The position numbers were made by a program, and so were the translations under genes. This document shows positions 1-5,689 of a stretch of DNA of 5,689 nucleotides, piece by piece. This DNA comes from an uncultured Clostridia bacterium. GTDB taxonomy: Bacteria; Bacillota_A; Clostridia; TANB77; CAG-508. Within the stretch, counting starts at the first letter, position 1. Every line of letters begins with the position of its first letter. The DNA lies in contig CANQXO010000084.1 of the NCBI GenBank assembly GCA_947627825.1, forward strand, positions 1-5,689, read 5' to 3'. Below the pieces are notes generated by a model that saw nothing but the letters and a program-made list of their open reading frames with translations, did no database searches and was not told where the DNA came from.

Positions 1-692
1 TTTTTTAGTTGTACTCTGATTTCATCTGTGATTGCATCTATAAATTTTAATCTTTCTTCTCTTTTTTTGTCTATTCCTTCTACTAATTCTCTAAATTCTT
101 CTGGATATAGATATTTAAAAGCTAAATCTTCAAGCTCCCATTTTAATGAATACACACCTAGCCTGTTTGCAAGTGGTGCGTATAATTCTATAGTTTCTTT
201 AGCATTTGCAATTTGTCTATCTCTAGTTAAGTATTTTAAAGTTCTCATATTGTGAAGTCTATCTGCTAATTTTATTAGGATTACTCTAATGTCTTTTCCC
301 ATAGCAAGAAACATTTTTCTGTAATTTTCAACTTGTTCTTCTTCTGCACTTATATAGTTTATTTTTCCAAGTTTTGTTACTCCATTTACCATTTCTGCTA
401 TTTCATCACTAAATTCATTCTTTATATCTTCTAATGTAACATCAGTATCCTCGACTAGGTCATGCATTAAAGCTGCACAGATAGTAGCGTCATCAAGTCC
501 AAGAGTAGACAATATATAGGCAACTTGAACTGGGTGAACTATATATGATTCACCTGATTTTCTTTTTTGGTCTCCATGGTGTAGTACGGCATAGTTATAT
601 GCCTTTGTTATTAACTTTGTATCTGACCTTTTATTATGATTTTTAATTTCTTGAATTATATCCTTCAGACCTTTCTCCTTGACTTCTGACAT
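1..692 (-). CDS. rel: Bifunctional (p)ppGpp synthetase/hydrolase, RelA/SpoT family (partial, C-terminal part cut off by window edge)
   Basis: The gene makes and degrades the alarmone (p)ppGpp in the cytoplasm, driving the stringent response. About 230 codons are visible, read from the reverse complement, and the frame is open to the left edge. The visible part is the HD hydrolase domain: the R-K-S-G-E segment (about residues 44-48), H53 of the VHP motif, the metal-binding HDLVEDT motif (H77, D78, E81, D82) and LADRLHNMRTL (D144 and following). All hydrolase residues look intact, so this is the bifunctional Rel/SpoT type rather than an E. coli RelA type with a dead hydrolase. The synthetase, TGS and ACT domains of this roughly 720-740-residue family would lie outside the window. 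The chosen ATG has GAGGG 8 nt upstream (701-705). An in-frame ATG 11 codons earlier (723-725) has no properly spaced ribosome binding site. The gene lies 36 bp downstream of recJ and is probably cotranscribed with it. Identity is secure; synthetase competence cannot be seen. Confidence 0.96.
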   Translation of the reverse strand, partial: MSEVKEKGLKDIIQEIKNHNKRSDTKLITKAYNYAVLHHGDQKRKSGESYIVHPVQVAYILSTLGLDDATICAALMHDLVEDTDVTLEDIKNEFSDEIAEMVNGVTKLGKINYISAEEEQVENYRKMFLAMGKDIRVILIKLADRLHNMRTLKYLTRDRQIANAKETIELYAPLANRLGVYSLKWELEDLAFKYLYPEEFRELVEGIDKKREERLKFIDAITDEIRVQLK

Positions 693-728
693 ATTATTTT
701 CCCTCTTTTTATTATAAACTTGCATCCC

Positions 729-2411
729 TTAAGTAACAGATTTTCTTAAATCTTTTAAAATAATTTGTACTTTTTCCATATTGTTAAAATCGTTTATTTC
801 TAAGTTTCCTATTACATCAACTTTATCACTTATTTGATAAAAACTAGCTAATTCTCCTAGATTAAAACCTATTGCATCTATTGTAGCATTTTCACTTTTC
901 AGAGTTAATTTTAAATGTTTTCCATCCCCTAGAGTTCTTATTGAGATTATTTTTAAATTTTTGTAAAGCACAATTGGCTGTGCGTTTGCTTCTCCATAAG
1001 GCTCTAATAATTCTAACTCTTTTACTACATCTATATTTACATCTTTATCTGTAACTGTTTCATTAATTATAATTTCTGGTACATATTCTTCTGTTATTTC
1101 TTTTTCTGCATATTTTTCAAATTGTTCTTTAAATTTTTCAAAGTTTTCTTTTTTTAGTGACAAACCTATCGCCATACTATGTCCGCCATAATGCTCTAGG
1201 TATTTACTGCATTTTACTATTGCCTCATGTAAATCGAAATTGCTTATGCTTCTTCCAGAGCCTTTTGCATCTCCATCTTCGAAACATAGCAAAATACTTG
1301 GTTTATAGTATTTTTCAGTAATTTTAGATGATACAATTCCTATTACTCCATGATGCCAATTTTCGCTTCCCATTATTATGCAAGGCTTGTCCTTTTCATT
1401 TTCTGCTTTCATAAGAGCTTCTTCATATATTTGTTTTTCAGTATTTTGTCTTAGTCTATTATATTCTTCTAATTTTCTAGCACCATTTCTTGCTTCGATT
1501 GGGTCATCTGTCAAGAATAATTGTAATGCAATTTCTTGTCGTCCCATTCTTCCACAAGCATTAATTCTTGGAGATATTCCAAATGAAATAGCCATTGAAT
1601 CAATCTTTTTTATTCCTGCTATTTTTAAAATTTCTCTAATTCCTAAATTTTTTGTTTGCTTAATTAATTTTAATCCTAGCTTTGCTATAACTCTGTTTTC
1701 ATCTACAAGTGGCACTATGTCTGAAATAGTTCCAATGCATGCAATATCCAAATATTTTAGATATTCATTTTCATTTATCTTCATTTTTATGCAATAAGCT
1801 TGTATAAGCTTAAATGCTACTCCGCAACCTGCTAAACTCTCAAATGGGTATTTACTATCTTCTCTTTTGCAATCTACTACCGCTACTGCTGTTGGAAGTG
1901 TATCTAGTGTTTCATGATGGTCTGTTATTATAACATCCACTCCCAACTTTTGGGCCAAATCTACTTCTTCTATTGCTGTTATACCACAGTCTACTGTAAT
2001 AATTAATTTATATCCATCTTTCGCTATATTTTCTATTGCTTCTTTATTTAACCCGTATCCTTCATCAAGTCTATTAGGAATGTATGTATCAATGTTTATT
2101 TTTCTATCTTTAAAAAATCTTTTTAAAATAGTTGTACTTGTTATTCCGTCTGCATCATAGTCTCCATATATTATGATTTTTTCGTTTTCATTTACTGCTT
2201 TTATTATTCTGTCAATTGCTTTATCCATATCAGGCATCAAAAAAGGATTATGAAAATCGTTTCTTGTTGGGTTAAGAAAAACATTTATTTCATCATCAGA
2301 TAAGTTTTTATTAGATATTAAGTTGGCTGTGAGCAAATTTAAATTAAATTTTTTAGCAATTTGTTCTGCTCTATCTTTATTTTCTTTTTCAAGCCTCCAT
2401 CTTTTTATCAT
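729..2411 (-). CDS. recJ: Single-stranded-DNA-specific 5'-3' exonuclease RecJ
   Basis: RecJ degrades single-stranded DNA 5' to 3' and acts in the cytoplasm in recombinational repair (RecF pathway), mismatch repair and base-excision repair. The 560-residue protein has the full DHH-family core. Motif I is IIYGDYDADGITST (DYDADG at 84-89), followed by VDCGIT (D141), the DHH triad at 164-166, GTISDIVPL (D231) and SFGISPRINACGRMG (about 277-290). Next come the DHHA1 domain with GSGRS (384-388) and GGH (409-411), and a C-terminal OB-fold-like region from about 447 with the typical LEPYGEANAQP segment. No catalytic motif is missing. Its length is close to E. coli RecJ (577) and lacks the long C-terminal extension of the B. 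subtilis protein. The ATG start gives the usual N-terminal RWRL segment. The SD-like AGAAAGGA lies about 12 nt upstream, which is somewhat far. The gene is divergent from ytxC and probably heads a transcript that continues into rel. Confidence 0.97.
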   Translation of the reverse strand: MIKRWRLEKENKDRAEQIAKKFNLNLLTANLISNKNLSDDEINVFLNPTRNDFHNPFLMPDMDKAIDRIIKAVNENEKIIIYGDYDADGITSTTILKRFFKDRKINIDTYIPNRLDEGYGLNKEAIENIAKDGYKLIITVDCGITAIEEVDLAQKLGVDVIITDHHETLDTLPTAVAVVDCKREDSKYPFESLAGCGVAFKLIQAYCIKMKINENEYLKYLDIACIGTISDIVPLVDENRVIAKLGLKLIKQTKNLGIREILKIAGIKKIDSMAISFGISPRINACGRMGRQEIALQLFLTDDPIEARNGARKLEEYNRLRQNTEKQIYEEALMKAENEKDKPCIIMGSENWHHGVIGIVSSKITEKYYKPSILLCFEDGDAKGSGRSISNFDLHEAIVKCSKYLEHYGGHSMAIGLSLKKENFEKFKEQFEKYAEKEITEEYVPEIIINETVTDKDVNIDVVKELELLEPYGEANAQPIVLYKNLKIISIRTLGDGKHLKLTLKSENATIDAIGFNLGELASFYQISDKVDVIGNLEINDFNNMEKVQIILKDLRKSVT

Positions 2412-2460
2412 TAAAACTTTTTTCCTTTCTAGCTTCTCAATATGTATAGATTTTATTTTA

Positions 2461-2476
2461 GCACAATATTATGTGC
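2461..2476. repeat. Short inverted repeat at the predicted recJ transcription start (possible operator)
   Basis: The sequence GCACA-ATATTA-TGTGC is a 5-bp inverted repeat with a 6-bp centre, the geometry of a site for a dimeric DNA-binding protein. It lies immediately downstream of the candidate recJ -10 element and spans the predicted start point, where a bound repressor would block initiation. It does not resemble the Gram-positive LexA box (GAAC/GTTC arms). It could also be chance in AT-rich DNA, and no regulator is encoded nearby. Confidence 0.25.
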
Positions 2477-2478
2477 AT

Positions 2479-2507
2479 ATTTTATACCTTTTTTCAGTTT
2501 TTTGCAA
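2479..2507 (-). promoter_or_regulatory. Candidate sigma-A promoter for recJ(-rel)
   Basis: On the minus strand, TTGCAA (2502-2507) as the -35 element is followed after exactly 17 nt by TAAAAT (2479-2484) as the -10 element. The -10 matches TATAAT at five of six positions and the -35 matches TTGACA at four of six. Transcription would start near 2471, giving a leader of about 60 nt before the recJ ATG. In DNA this AT-rich a match of this quality can occur by chance. The placement, upstream of a divergently oriented gene with no other leftward gene before it, makes it credible. Confidence 0.45.
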
Positions 2508-2592
2508 TAGAAAGAATAACAGAAAAATTTTTATTGAATAATATATGTATAACAAGCAAATAATAAAGCTAACTATTGTTTATACTTCAAAT

Positions 2593-2597
2593 GGAGG
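2593..2597 (+). promoter_or_regulatory. Ribosome binding site that fixes the ytxC start
   Basis: GGAGG lies 4 nt before the ATG at 2602. It is the only strong Shine-Dalgarno sequence upstream of this frame. The earlier in-frame ATG at 2545 is preceded only by A/T-rich sequence. This places the start at 2602 and makes the 19 extra upstream codons untranslated leader. Confidence 0.8.
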
Positions 2598-2601
2598 ATT
2601 T

Positions 2602-3441
2602 ATGATTTCAGTTTGTATTAAGGAAAATGACTCGAATTTGCAGGACTTCTTAATAGATGAAATTAACAAATCTGGATTTGACAATATACTTTTTTCTAAA
2701 CACTCTTTTAAAAAATATGACAACCTAATTGTTCATTATAAAGGTAAAGAAATTGATGAATTCTATGATTTTTTAGCTACTGCACTAGCTAATGCTATTA
2801 TAGAGTTTTACGAACCCAAAAAAGTTCTAAGATTAATTCATTTTGAATACTTTTATTTTGATAAGGCTGACAAAAAGATTATTTTTGATGAATATAAAAT
2901 ATTAATAGATAAAATTTCTGATTATGAAAAAACTTTAAAATTCAATAAAATTTTTGTTCCTCTAAGGAATTATTTAACAGATAATAAATCCATTGTTATA
3001 GAGGGCTTTCTTAATTTTAGATTAAGAGATTATATTGAATTTTTAAAGGAACTTTTGCAAGAAGCTGTAAATCAATTTATTATTGATAAAGAGTATATTG
3101 AATTTGTTAATTTACTTAAAAGTTATGTGGATTCTAAAATTCCTAATAAGGATGTCGTCAATTTGGTATATGTTAATAATGAGGCTATACTTTTATCTCA
3201 AGATGGAAATATAATTTCTTTGGATAAATTTGATAGTAAGTATCTTTCTGACATAACTTTTTGTAATAATGATTTTGTTTTGAATACTTTAGTTGGACTA
3301 TTGCCTAGACAAATCATATTACATTTAGCCTCTCCAAAAGATAATTTTATAAAAACTATTGAACTTATTTTTGATGATAGAGTAAAAATTTGTAGTGGTT
3401 GCAGTTTGTGTAGTGCTTATGAGATTTTAAATTTAAAATAA
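2602..3441 (+). CDS. ytxC: Putative sporulation protein YtxC
   Basis: This is a 279-residue protein of the YtxC family, annotated as a putative sporulation protein in endospore-forming Bacillota; its biochemical role is unknown to me. Family features seen are an N-terminal MISV-type start, a helical middle, the segment ending IEGFLNFRLRDY (about 133-144) followed by a helix with KEYIEFVNLLKSYV (163-176), a weakly conserved region, and the C-terminal DDRVKICSGCSLC (258-270). The length agrees with B. subtilis YtxC (about 281). C264, C267 and C270 form a C-x2-C-x2-C cluster that might bind metal; this is inference. No signal peptide or transmembrane segment is visible, so it is probably cytoplasmic. 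The ATG at 2602 was chosen over the in-frame ATG at 2545 because of the GGAGG just upstream. It stands alone, divergent from recJ and convergent with rplQ. I found no convincing sigma-A, sigma-E or sigma-G promoter. The family call rests on recalled consensus. Confidence 0.85.
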   Translation: MISVCIKENDSNLQDFLIDEINKSGFDNILFSKHSFKKYDNLIVHYKGKEIDEFYDFLATALANAIIEFYEPKKVLRLIHFEYFYFDKADKKIIFDEYKILIDKISDYEKTLKFNKIFVPLRNYLTDNKSIVIEGFLNFRLRDYIEFLKELLQEAVNQFIIDKEYIEFVNLLKSYVDSKIPNKDVVNLVYVNNEAILLSQDGNIISLDKFDSKYLSDITFCNNDFVLNTLVGLLPRQIILHLASPKDNFIKTIELIFDDRVKICSGCSLCSAYEILNLK

Positions 3442-3470
3442 ATATCAACACATCTTTTATAAAGGAAATA

Positions 3471-3537
3471 AAAAAATAAAAGGGCTCTTAATTATGAAAT
3501 GAGTTGTCTTCATTTCAAAGAGTTCCTTTTATTTTTT
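3471..3537. terminator. Bidirectional intrinsic terminator shared by ytxC and rplQ
   Basis: A long hairpin fills the convergent gap. The outer arms, 3471-3489 and 3518-3537, pair over about 19 bp with one bulged base and include the GGGCTCTT/AAGAGTTCC core. An inner perfect 8-bp stem TGAAATGA/TCATTTCA (3495-3502 with 3510-3517) closes a 7-nt loop. On the left side only, five unpaired bases (AATTA) separate the outer and inner stems. The outer arm ends in an A-rich stretch on one side and TTTTATTTTTT on the other, so RNA from either strand ends in a U-rich tract. It therefore can stop both the rightward ytxC transcript and the leftward alpha-operon transcript. Confidence 0.9.
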
Positions 3538-3544
3538 ATAAATA

Positions 3545-4066
3545 TTAAACTAATTTCAATATAACAGTCTCAGCAGCGTCTCCTCTGCGAGTTCCTTTTC
3601 TAATGATTTGTGTATAGCCACCTACTCTTGATGAGTATCTTGTAGCTAATTCATTAAATAATTTTTCTGTTAAATCGATTGAATTTCCTTCACTATCTTT
3701 TACTTTATTTAATTTTGTCATCATTTTTCTTCTTGCATTTAATCTTGATGGCATATCTTTATGTCTTTTTTCTGTTTTTTCTTCTTTAACAACTTTTAAG
3801 AATTCTTTGCCATTTTTACTTTTTACTAATTCTGTTTCTTTATTTCCTTTACTGTCTAATTTAGCTTTTACAACTTTTACTTCTACTTCTTCAAAGTTAT
3901 CTTTTTCTTTTACTGCAAGTGCTATTAAACTATCAGCAATTGATTTTACTTCTTTAGCTCTTGTATCAGTTGTTTCTATTTTTTCGTGCCAAATTAAATC
4001 AGTTGTTAAATTTTTAAGCATTGACATACGAATATCAGTTGTTTTACCTAACTTTCTATTAGCCAA
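3545..4066 (-). CDS. rplQ: Large ribosomal subunit protein bL17 (L17), enlarged form
   Basis: L17 is a 50S protein near the peptide exit tunnel. The 173-residue product starts MANRKLGKTTD and continues with IETTDTRAKEVKSIADSLI (about 30-48). It ends with LFNELATRYSSRVGGYTQI and RKGTRRGDAAETVILKLV, which are clear L17 signatures. Most bacterial L17 proteins are about 112-130 residues. Here roughly residues 54-106 are a lysine/glutamate-rich insertion between the first conserved half and the RLNARRKMM segment (108-116). I recall similar long forms in Lachnospiraceae and Ruminococcaceae, so this is probably a lineage trait. The start is taken as TTG at 4066, because AAGGTGA (4072-4078) sits 5 nt before it and the family normally begins MA-x-RKLG. 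The in-frame GTG at 4075 (176 residues) overlaps that site. It is the last gene of the alpha operon, 41 bp after rpoA, and ends before the shared terminator. Confidence 0.96.
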   Translation of the reverse strand: MANRKLGKTTDIRMSMLKNLTTDLIWHEKIETTDTRAKEVKSIADSLIALAVKEKDNFEEVEVKVVKAKLDSKGNKETELVKSKNGKEFLKVVKEEKTEKRHKDMPSRLNARRKMMTKLNKVKDSEGNSIDLTEKLFNELATRYSSRVGGYTQIIRKGTRRGDAAETVILKLV

Positions 4067-4071
4067 TTTCT

Positions 4072-4078
4072 TCACCTT
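4072..4078 (-). promoter_or_regulatory. Ribosome binding site that selects the TTG start of rplQ
   Basis: Read on the minus strand, the region is AAGGAAGGTGAAGAAATTG. AAGGTGA matches six of seven bases of the anti-SD complement GAGGTGA and lies 5 nt before TTG. The alternative GTG is inside this site and would have only about 2 nt between it and the upstream GGA. Confidence 0.7.
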
Positions 4079-4107
4079 CCTTTTTTATATTTTTTATGAA
4101 AGCTTAA

Positions 4108-5055
4108 TTATTCTTCTTCTTTAGTCAAATCTAAACCTAAATCATGTAATTTTTCAATTACTTCTTCTAATGATTTCTTACCTAGATTCTTAACTTTCAT
4201 CATATCATTTTCTGTTTTCTTTGTTAAATCTCCTACAGTTGATACTCCTGACCTCTTTAAGCAATTGAATGACCTTACTGACAATTCAAGTTCTTCAATT
4301 GGCATTTCTAAGATTTTAACTTGTTGGTCTTCTTCTTTTTCAATCATTATTTGAGTATTTTTTGCAGTTTCTGATAAATCAACAAATAATTTTAAATGTT
4401 CTGTTAGAACTTTAGCTGCTAAGCTTAATGCTTCATAAGGCTCTAAGCTTCCATCAGTCCATAGTTCTATTGTTAATTTGTCGTAATCAACCATTTGTCC
4501 AACTCTAGTATTTTCTACTGCATAATTTACTTTTTTGACAGGAGAATAGATTGAATCTATTGAAATTACTCCTATTGGTTGATTAGGCATTTTGTTCTTT
4601 TCAGCAGTATTATATCCTCTTCCCATATCTGCTACCATTTCTAGGTGTAAACTTCCACCTTTTGAAACTGTTGCAATATGTAAATCTGGATTTAATATTT
4701 CTACTGTTCCATCTGTAATGATATCTCCAGCCTTTACTTCACCTTCTCCTTTGAAGTCTAATCTAAGTGCTTTTTCTTCATTTTTATCTAATTTAAATCT
4801 TACCATTTTTAAGTTTAGTATTAATTCTGGTACATCCTCTACAACATTTGGTATTGTAGTAAATTCATGTTCTGCACCTTCAATTTTTACACTTTTTATT
4901 GCACTTCCTGGTAGTGAAGATAGTAGAATTCTTCTTAAAGAATTTCCTATTGTAACTCCATAACCTCTTTCTAGTGGTTCGCATACAAATTTACCATAGT
5001 TCTTTACTTTATCGATTTCTACACACTTAATATTTGGCTTTTCAAATTCTATCAT
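4108..5055 (-). CDS. rpoA: DNA-directed RNA polymerase subunit alpha
   Basis: The alpha subunit dimerises to scaffold core RNA polymerase assembly, and its C-terminal domain contacts promoter UP elements and activators. The 315-residue length is normal. The N-terminal domain (about 1-230) carries [20 protein letters not shown] (23-42) and [11 protein letters not shown], the dimerisation and beta-contact region. It also has [11 protein letters not shown] (73-83) and the VENTRVGQ segment (180-187). A linker (about 231-252) leads to the C-terminal domain, with [17 protein letters not shown] (255-271) and [10 protein letters not shown] (290-299). R261, N264 and K294 correspond to the DNA-contacting R265, N268 and K298 of E. 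coli, so UP-element recognition should be intact. The ATG has AGGAGGT (5060-5066) 4 nt upstream. The gene lies between rpsD (52 bp upstream) and rplQ in the canonical alpha-operon order. Nothing unusual in the protein. Confidence 0.99.
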   Translation of the reverse strand: MIEFEKPNIKCVEIDKVKNYGKFVCEPLERGYGVTIGNSLRRILLSSLPGSAIKSVKIEGAEHEFTTIPNVVEDVPELILNLKMVRFKLDKNEEKALRLDFKGEGEVKAGDIITDGTVEILNPDLHIATVSKGGSLHLEMVADMGRGYNTAEKNKMPNQPIGVISIDSIYSPVKKVNYAVENTRVGQMVDYDKLTIELWTDGSLEPYEALSLAAKVLTEHLKLFVDLSETAKNTQIMIEKEEDQQVKILEMPIEELELSVRSFNCLKRSGVSTVGDLTKKTENDMMKVKNLGKKSLEEVIEKLHDLGLDLTKEEE

Positions 5056-5090
5056 TTTTACCTCCTAATAAATTATAAAAATATCAAATT

Positions 5091-5115
5091 CAAAATAATT
5101 GACTTAATTATTTTG
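5091..5115 (-). repeat. Perfect 10-bp inverted repeat at the rpsD/rpoA junction (possible attenuator or processing hairpin)
   Basis: CAAAATAATT and AATTATTTTG are exact reverse complements separated by five bases, and one further T-A pair extends the stem to 11 bp. The left arm on the mRNA contains the rpsD stop codon; the right arm lies in the 52-bp gap before rpoA. The stem is almost entirely A-T and is not followed directly by a clean U-run, so it is at best a weak terminator. It could be an RNA-processing site or an element that tunes rpoA relative to rpsD. Ribosomes finishing rpsD would melt it. Confidence 0.4.
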
Positions 5116-5689
5116 AGTAAAGCTCTACTATTAAATGTTCTTCTACTGGTAGGTCTACATCTTCTCTTGATGCTAATCTAACAACCTTACCTGTTAATTT
5201 TTCAGTATCTTTTTCAAGCCATGTTGGAACTGGTCTAGCTTCATTTGATTCAACTGCAGATTTTATTGTTCCATTATCTTTCTTGATTTCTCTAACTGAT
5301 ATTACATCTCCTGCTTTAACTAAGTAAGATGGAATATTTACTTTCTTTCCATTTACATCAAAAGCTCCATGTGTTACTAACATTCTAGCTTGAGTTCTAG
5401 AACTAGCAAATCCTAATCTATAAACTACATTATCTAATCTGCTTTCTAGTAATATTAGTAAACCTTCACCTGTTTTTCCTTTTGATTTAGATGCCATTCC
5501 ATAATATTTTCTAAATTGTTTTTCTCCAACACCATAGAATGACTTTGTTTTTTGCTTTTCTCTTAATTGAGTTCCGTATTCAGAAAGTTTTGCTTTCTTT
5601 TGTCCATTTTGACCTGGAGCATAATTTCTTCTGCTTATGCTACATTTGTCAGAATAACATCTTTCGCCTTTTAAGAATAACTTTTGTCC
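5108..5689 (-). CDS. rpsD: Small ribosomal subunit protein uS4 (S4), zinc-binding type, N-terminus beyond the window edge
   Basis: S4 is a primary 16S rRNA-binding protein that starts assembly of the 30S body and takes part in decoding fidelity. In several bacteria it also represses its own operon. The frame is open to the right edge and gives 193 residues. An internal ATG at 5495-5497 is not the start, because the 64 upstream codons encode the S4 N-terminal part GERCYSDKC...[11 protein letters not shown], then [14 protein letters not shown] and EKQFRKYY. About 15 residues are missing compared with the usual 208. The pair C11/C16 (visible numbering) is the second half of the four-cysteine zinc site of zinc-type S4; the first pair would be off-window. 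The S4 RNA-binding domain spans about visible residues 82-133 ([13 protein letters not shown] through KAGDVISV). It is followed by rpoA in the same direction, unlike the separate rpsD of B. subtilis, so any S4-mediated control through the off-window leader would also affect rpoA and rplQ. Confidence 0.98.
   Translation of the reverse strand, partial: GQKLFLKGERCYSDKCSISRRNYAPGQNGQKKAKLSEYGTQLREKQKTKSFYGVGEKQFRKYYGMASKSKGKTGEGLLILLESRLDNVVYRLGFASSRTQARMLVTHGAFDVNGKKVNIPSYLVKAGDVISVREIKKDNGTIKSAVESNEARPVPTWLEKDTEKLTGKVVRLASREDVDLPVEEHLIVELYSK

Noticed and set aside
28..255. Open frame of 75 codons on the plus strand
   Set aside because: It is antisense to the clearly conserved rel gene, has no ribosome binding site, and its product is low-complexity Ser/Leu/Phe typical of a shadow frame.
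1378..1797. Open frame of 139 codons on the plus strand with a hydrophobic product
   Set aside because: It lies entirely antisense within recJ. The hydrophobic composition follows from reading an AT-rich gene on the opposite strand.
2323..2541. Open frame of 72 codons on the plus strand running into the divergent gap
   Set aside because: Its first part is antisense to the recJ start, no Shine-Dalgarno sequence precedes it, and the product resembles nothing recognisable.
2440..2551. Nine-base direct repeat ATATGTATA at 2440-2448 and 2543-2551 flanking the recJ-ytxC gap
   Set aside because: It consists almost only of A and T, so a match of this length is easily due to chance, and neither copy lines up with a clear promoter or operator.
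2525..2600. Promoter for ytxC (TATAAC at 2548-2553, TGAATA-like boxes for sporulation sigma factors)
   Set aside because: No -35/-10 pair with acceptable sequence and spacing for sigma-A, sigma-E or sigma-G could be assembled, so no promoter is claimed.
2545..2601. N-terminal extension of YtxC from an earlier in-frame ATG
   Set aside because: There is no Shine-Dalgarno sequence before 2545, whereas GGAGG directly precedes the ATG at 2602 and the family starts there.
3807..4124. Open frame of 105 codons on the plus strand
   Set aside because: It is antisense to rplQ and the end of rpoA, with no ribosome binding site and shadow-type composition.
4592..4963. Open frame of 123 codons on the plus strand
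   Set aside because: It is antisense to the highly conserved rpoA N-terminal domain.
5495..5497. ATG as the start of a shortened S4 protein
   Set aside because: The same frame continues uninterrupted to the window edge and encodes the conserved S4 N-terminal region, so this methionine is internal.

Overview
The window is a very AT-rich piece of bacterial chromosome that reads as core genome of a spore-forming member of the Clostridia (Bacillota). Three things point there: the low GC content by eye, strong GGAGG-type ribosome binding sites, and the combination of a YtxC sporulation protein with a zinc-type ribosomal protein S4 and an enlarged L17 of the kind I recall from gut Clostridia. I cannot name a genus.

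Layout from left to right. Positions 1-692 (minus) hold the N-terminal part of a long RelA/SpoT-type (p)ppGpp synthetase/hydrolase, cut by the left edge. Positions 729-2411 (minus) hold recJ, which lies 36 bp upstream of the rel gene in the same direction, so the two probably form one transcript reading leftward. Positions 2412-2601 are a divergent intergenic region with a plausible sigma-A promoter for recJ and a short palindrome near its predicted start point. Positions 2602-3441 (plus) hold ytxC. Positions 3442-3544 are a convergent gap filled by a long bidirectional terminator hairpin. Positions 3545-5689 (minus) hold the distal end of the alpha ribosomal operon in the order rpsD (cut by the right edge), rpoA, rplQ.

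Functionally these are three separate units: translation and transcription machinery (rpsD-rpoA-rplQ), a sporulation-associated gene of unknown mechanism (ytxC), and a DNA-repair/stringent-response pair (recJ-rel). No mobile element, CRISPR array, tRNA, rRNA or defence system is visible. I found no convincing undescribed system. The points most worth a second look are the roughly 50-residue charged insertion in L17, the missing apt gene between recJ and rel, the C-terminal cysteine cluster of YtxC, and two short inverted repeats at gene boundaries. Two start codons should be placed inside the longest open frame: rplQ at a TTG and ytxC at an internal ATG.
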